DNA of 64,000 nt, taken from contig JAGHQL010000024.1 of assembly GCA_020080175.1 (NCBI GenBank), forward strand, positions 1-64,000. The letters are read 5' to 3'. The DNA is from Glutinoglossum americanum (lineage: Eukaryota > Ascomycota > Geoglossomycetes > Geoglossales > Geoglossaceae). Made by a program: the position numbers and the translations under genes. The notes under the pieces were generated by a model, which was not told the origin of the DNA, searched no databases, and saw nothing but the letters and a program-made list of their open reading frames with translations. Below are positions 59,210-64,000 of the stretch, in pieces (within the stretch, counting starts at the first letter, position 1; each line of letters starts with the position of its first letter).

Positions 59210-61041
59210 ATGAAGGGCTACGGGTTCGCGTCGGGCATCGTTGCCGCTCTGAGCCTCCTGTCTACTGCCGCAGCCGATGTCGACCCGATAGTCATCAAGG
59301 TAAGGAAAAGCTCTAGAAACATGGTCCTTAGGCTTACTCGACTGTCTCTAGGGATCCAAGTTCTTCTACAAGACGAATGGAACCGAATTGTGGGTTCAAT
59401 TGTGTCCGGGCGCTCTTGTATTTATGTCCTTGCTGACGAAAGGCTACCTAACAGCTTTATGCGTGGTGTTGCATATCAACGTATGTCGCGAATCACCCAC
59501 CTCTGGCACAGAGCTCGTGCTGACCTTCAGGATAGAGGACATCCCGGGCAATGGCTCTTCAAGTGCGGTTGTTCAGTTTTCTGACCCTCTCGCCGACGCC
59601 GATGCATGCAAGAGAGACGTCTCACTCCTCCAACAATTGGGAACGAACGTCATCCGCGTGTACGCAATAGACCCAAAGAAGGACCATTCAGCGTGTATGC
59701 AACTACTGCAGGATGCTGGCATATATGTTATCAGCGACCTATCTCAGCCTGGGGAGTCTATCAACCGCGACAGTCCCACTTGGGACGAAGGCCTTTACAA
59801 TCGCTATACATCTGTGATCGACGCGCTTCAGGGCTACAGCAATGTTATGGGCTTTTTTGCGGGCAACGAAGTTTCAAATAATGTCAGCAATACAAATGCT
59901 TCGCCTTTCGTGAAGGCCGCCGTCCGCGACATGAAGGCGTATATCAAGCGGAAGAATTACAGACCGATTGGTGTTGGCTACGCCACTAATGACGATGCAG
60001 ATATTCGCCAGGGGCTCGCAGACTACTTTAATTGCGGAAAACCAGAAGATAGCATTGATTTTTGGGGTTATAACATCTATTCATGGTGCGGCAACTCATC
60101 CTTTGAGCTGTCGGGATACGATGTTCGGACCAAGGAATTCGAATCATATTCCGTGCCAGTATTCTTTGCCGAGTATGGTTGCAACGTTCCTGCTCCTCGC
60201 AAATTCACAGAAGTTCAGGCGTTATATGGAGATCAAATGACCGGTGTCTGGTCCGGGGGCATTGTCTACATGTATTTCCAGGAGGCAAACCAATACGGTA
60301 ACCCACCCTGATTACACCCGAGGTGCGGGAACTAGCTGACTTTCTAAAGGCCTTGTCTCTGTGAGTGGCAGTACCGCAAGCAAGCTGCCTGATTTCTCTG
60401 CCCTTTCGGAACAGATTGCGAGCGTTGATCCTACTGGAGTGAACTCCAATTCCTACAACCCAACCAACACTGTACCTCGCAGCTGTCCAGCAATGAATAC
60501 CGCCTGGGCAGCTGCCACTCAGCTTCCACCTACTCCGAACCAGGACCTATGCGCTTGCATGGTGAAGTCACTCTCCTGCGTAGCAAAATCCAGCGTTGAG
60601 GATGCCGCTTTTGATCCTCTTTTCAGCGTTGCCTGTGCAACAGGCGGCGTGTGCACCGGCATCCAGGCGAACGGCACCACTGGTGTCTATGGTGCATACT
60701 CCATGTGCAGTCCCCAAGAGCGACTCTCCTGGGCCTTCAATCAATACTACTTGGCCAATAAGAAGAATTCCCAGTCATGTGATTTCGCCGGAAACGCTAC
60801 CATCCAGACCTCCTCAACCCCTTCTGGCGACTGTCAAAACCTCCTGAACCAGGCTGGCCCTGCCGGAACTGGCTCAGTTACCTCAGCACCGACCGGTACT
60901 GGGTCCAGTGGCGGCAGCTCGTCCACGAAGAAATCGGATGCCGGACTTGCAACTGTACCTCAACTCGGATCCGGCATTCTGACGTTCGGAACTTATATTC
61001 TGGGCGCAGCTCTCACGGGAGCAGCTATGGTCTTTCTGTAG
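59210..61041 (+). CDS. GPI-anchored beta-1,3-glucanosyltransferase (GH72 + CBM43, Gel/Gas1 type)
   Basis: The CDS is join(59210..59299, 59352..59389, 59455..59480, 59536..60297, 60350..61041), 535 residues. Two tiny exons (38 and 26 bp) encode the family-typical [10 protein letters not shown] and [10 protein letters not shown] signal peptide covers about residues 1-22. The GH72 domain carries the acid/base glutamate in FFAGNEVS (E163) and the nucleophile in VFFAEYGC (E264). The CBM43/X8 module after the last intron has the expected cysteines ([19 protein letters not shown]). A Gly/Ser-rich stretch and a C-terminal hydrophobic tail ([19 protein letters not shown]) signal GPI attachment. It elongates beta-1,3-glucan chains in the wall, directly after the FKS1 reaction. 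It belongs to the Gas1/Gel subfamily with CBM43; I do not assign a number. Confidence 0.96.
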
Positions 61042-63020
61042 GCTAGCTTTAGTTCCCCGTGGGGGTGCTAGTGCACCACTGCACTCTCCCCGTACGCCTA
61101 AAAAAGGCAGCGAAATGTATGTTTAAATTAATGGCCTTTGTCCTTTCCCAAAGCACAGCAGAGTCGGATAGTCATAATGCGAATATCAGTCTCATAGGAC
61201 TTGTACTTTCCCTGCCAATTGGAGTCTTTTCCGTTTGAGGTGCACCTGTATTAATATCGGTCGACACTTTCTTTGCCCCCTTTGCAAAATTCTCTTGTTC
61301 TATGTTTTGGACGGTTCGATAGGGCCAATGAATTGAGGAAGTTAATGCACAATTAATTCGGCGCAATGCCAGAGTTTTGGGGCGAGCGACCATTCCGAAC
61401 CTGTGCACCGCTCCTGATATGTCAGCTCTGCAGCGATTCAGTGGTGAATTCAGCTCGGTCTAATAATCTAGCCTATATTACCATCACACCTTACCGCTTC
61501 GAGTCGCCCTTGCAAGCAGGTAGAATGCCTCTATCCTATCTTATCATTTAAAGGAAACGAAAGAAAGAGAGAAAACCTTGCCGAGGTTCATTTGTCGTCA
61601 CGAGACCATGGACCTGACGGTGTGCATGCAGCCGGGCTTTTGGGCACTTCTATCGAGGAAGCGAAAGAGCCAATGAGAGATCCGAGAGATTTATGCCGTG
61701 CAACCATAAAACCGCTTTGTGTGCTCGGATACAAGACATTCCGTTGGGCAAAAATTGCAAACCTTGAACGTCCAGGCCAACAGACAGCTAATCTCGCAAT
61801 CTCTTTCGCCGACATGTCGTCTACCTCAGTTGGCGCTCTCCCAGCATACGAAGGGGAGAAGAGAACGAAGCCCGGGAGTGGTCGGCGCGCGGAGCCCGGC
61901 CTCTATCGTCTCCGACGCGCTTGTGACGGATTCAGAGGTATCCTTGAAGAGGAAAGAGGTTCCGAACATACATCGCCGCCGCTCTGGGATACCTGAACGA
62001 TAGATAGCCTTTCCGCAGCTCCCGGACGTAGTTCGTAGCCTCACTCTGAGATCCACGACCGAGACCATGCACCCCGCCTGACCATACGGGTGTTATACGT
62101 GTACATACGATATACATACACGCATATATACACTATGCACTAGGAATATCAACGGTGCGGCGAGGAGTGCCTCACCGACCACGACGCCCTTTCCGCCCTT
62201 CCTTTGCTCCCCCGCTCCAGCTTCGTAACTTCGTATCGCGGCGTTGGGTTGGGCTCGTCGCCGCTGGCTCGTACTTGCGCATTCGCTGCCGGCTGACATC
62301 ATCGTGCCAAGGCGTGCTCTCCCGCATGCTACTCGTCGGATTCAGTTGCGGAGCTGGTTGGGCTAATTTGCTGGGCAATGCCCGGAATACCCGAATGGAC
62401 CAGAGGTCGGGGGCGTGTAATCTTGTGTGCAGTGCTTCGTAGGAGCTTGGCAAAGCAGCTCGGCGTGGTCGGCCTTACCTCTGTAAAGGACGGAAATTGG
62501 GCCACGACCCACAGTCCGTGAAATTTGAAATGAGGTGAATTGGCGAGGGTTTGGGCTTCGCTCGAAACCGCTTCGTGAGCCGGTGGCTGGGTTTACGATC
62601 CCCTTGGCCTTAAACGCCGCGCTACTCACCTTCTAATATCGAAGATCTTGCCAAATTACGGCCCAGTCCTTCTCCTCTCCCTCTCCTCCCTCTCCTCCCT
62701 CTCTCCTCCTCCTTGGTCTTTCCTGTATCTCCAGTGCGTCTCGTCGTGCTTCCTCCCGACTCTGGTAGACTAGCCTTCCGGTGGCTCGTTTGTGGTCGCT
62801 CTGCGTGGTCTTGTGCGCACTGCCGCTTCTACTTGCGCTTGTCAGCTCGAACCACCCCTCGCCGTTTGTTGCGGTACTGAAGCTCTTCCACCCAGGCCGA
62901 TTCGCCGTACTGCAACAACGTCCTCCCTCGCCACTTTTTTTCCTCGGCGTCGTTGCACCAGCTCCTCCATCCAGCTCTGGAACGCACGAGAAGACAAACT
63001 GGCTCTCTGATTGTGCTGCA
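61042..63020. other. GH72 3' flank and AUR1 5' region
   Basis: There is no domain-bearing ORF in nearly 2 kb. Short frames on both strands lack family resemblance. A CT-rich tract (62665-62730) and the last 250 bp probably form the AUR1 leader. A small unrecognised gene cannot be excluded. Confidence 0.45.
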
Positions 63021-64000
63021 ATGCCTGTCGAGAATCCCCGATCACCTTGGATTCCGACCATGAAGAAGTCGCCATTTATTTCCCACACGAAGGACCATCC
63101 TCAAATAACCTTTGCCAGCGCAAAGTTTCCTCTCGCATGGCCACTGTCGATACCTGTCATAATCCCTCACCGTTTACGTCGCAAGATTCGCTCAAGACTA
63201 CGCAGCAATCGGTCTCCAGCATCGTCTCTTGCATCGCTACAAACCTCGTTCTCCCCAACAGATACTCTTCGCTCGTTTCGAGCTCATCGCTGGTCGTTCT
63301 ATGACGGGCAGTATGTGATCCTGCTGATACTGGGTATTTTCTCACTCTGTATCATTGAAACGCCCGGTCCTATTTTCAAGACCTTCGTGACGACCGTATT
63401 AATCACTTCCCTCATCCTTCCCATAACCCGGCAATTCTCTCTTCCTTTCCTCCCGATAGCAAGTTGGCTAGTTCTGTTCTATGCCTGCCGGTAAGCACTC
63501 TTTTACTTTTACTATTCCGTTCCTCCTCCTAAAAGGCCTTGCTATCATAAACACTATCAAGTGTTATGATAATTTACCATACCCAAAACGATATTGAATA
63601 CAGCTCTTACTGGCGATTTTCAGATTCATACCTGGGGAATGGCGTCCATCCATCTGGGTCCGAGTTCTTCCGGCCTTGGAAAACATCATCTATGGCGCAA
63701 ACTTAAGCAACGTTCTCTCGAAACACAAAAACATCCTCCTTGATGTTTTGGCTTGGCTCCCGTATGGTATCACGCATTTCGGAGCCCCATTTGTGTGTTC
63801 GGCCGTCCTTTTTGTTTTCTCCGCGCCAGGAACGCTTCCAGTCTTCGCGAAAAGTTTCGGATATATGAATCTTATCGGGGTGCTGATCCAGATGTGCTTT
63901 CCGTGCTCGCCACCTTGTATGTGTAATCCTCGACGCTAACCTTCCCCCCTGCATAATTAGTAACATCAAGAAAGGGTACGAGAACATGCACGGGCTCGCA
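63021..64000 (+). CDS. AUR1: Inositol phosphorylceramide synthase Aur1 (partial, runs off the window)
   Basis: The CDS is join(63021..63490, 63624..63916, 63975..>64000). The start MPVENPRSPWIP follows an open frame without an ATG upstream, and the N-terminal 75 residues are basic and poorly conserved in the family. Then come membrane helices (YVILLILGIFSLCIIETPGP) and the Aur1 blocks FIPGEWRPSIWVRVLPALEN, DVLAWLPYGITHFGAPFVC and QMCFPCSPPWYENMHGLA. The catalytic His/Asp motifs of the PAP2 fold lie beyond the window. The enzyme transfers phosphoinositol to ceramide in the Golgi and is the aureobasidin A target. It shares a pathway with LCB1 at 49-51 kb. Confidence 0.93.

Noticed and set aside
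59210-59584. 124-codon frame at the GH72 start taken as a separate small gene
   Set aside because: It is exon 1 plus read-through of introns. Splice sites and phase join its first 30 codons to the GH72 gene.

Overview
The window is nuclear DNA from a filamentous ascomycete (Pezizomycotina). The evidence is short introns (about 48-98 bp) with GT..AG borders, a GRAM-PH-GRAM Atg26, a 1,909-residue FKS1-type glucan synthase, a GH72-CBM43 GPI protein, and NACHT/ankyrin, patatin and HET relatives next to AT-rich, RIP-like transposon debris. I cannot fix the genus; a eurotiomycete or lecanoromycete relative would fit, but that is inference.

Layout. Bases 1 to about 29,500 are accessory DNA. They hold a decayed Fot1/pogo transposon, a CorA-like two-TM protein gene, an AT-rich decayed DUF3435 tyrosine recombinase, a multi-TM protein gene with one in-frame stop, a protein kinase, a Tc1/mariner element with readable termini, and relics of a patatin phospholipase, a NACHT-ankyrin protein, a TPR protein and a HET protein. 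Scattered among them are solo LTRs, a family of 318-329 bp repeats and a second short DUF3435 fragment at 29.1-29.35 kb.

From 29,560 to the right edge the window is a dense block of nine conserved housekeeping genes: FCP1 (Pol II CTD phosphatase), ATG26 (sterol glucosyltransferase), an RSC1/RSC2 double-bromodomain BAH protein, OTU1, a GH17 Scw4-like wall protein, LCB1 (serine palmitoyltransferase), FKS1, a GH72 glucanosyltransferase and AUR1 (IPC synthase, cut by the window edge). I derived exon structures for the eight complete genes by splice site and phase; every coding sum is a multiple of three.

How they fit together. Six of the nine core genes serve the cell envelope. FKS1 makes beta-1,3-glucan, the divergent GH72 enzyme elongates it and the GH17 protein acts on wall glucan. 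LCB1 starts and AUR1 finishes the ceramide-to-IPC route, and Atg26 glucosylates sterols. The left part looks like a graveyard of fungal NLR/incompatibility genes. Its edge with the core block coincides with a DUF3435 fragment, so a decayed Starship-type element is a testable reading. No RNA genes or CRISPR arrays were seen.
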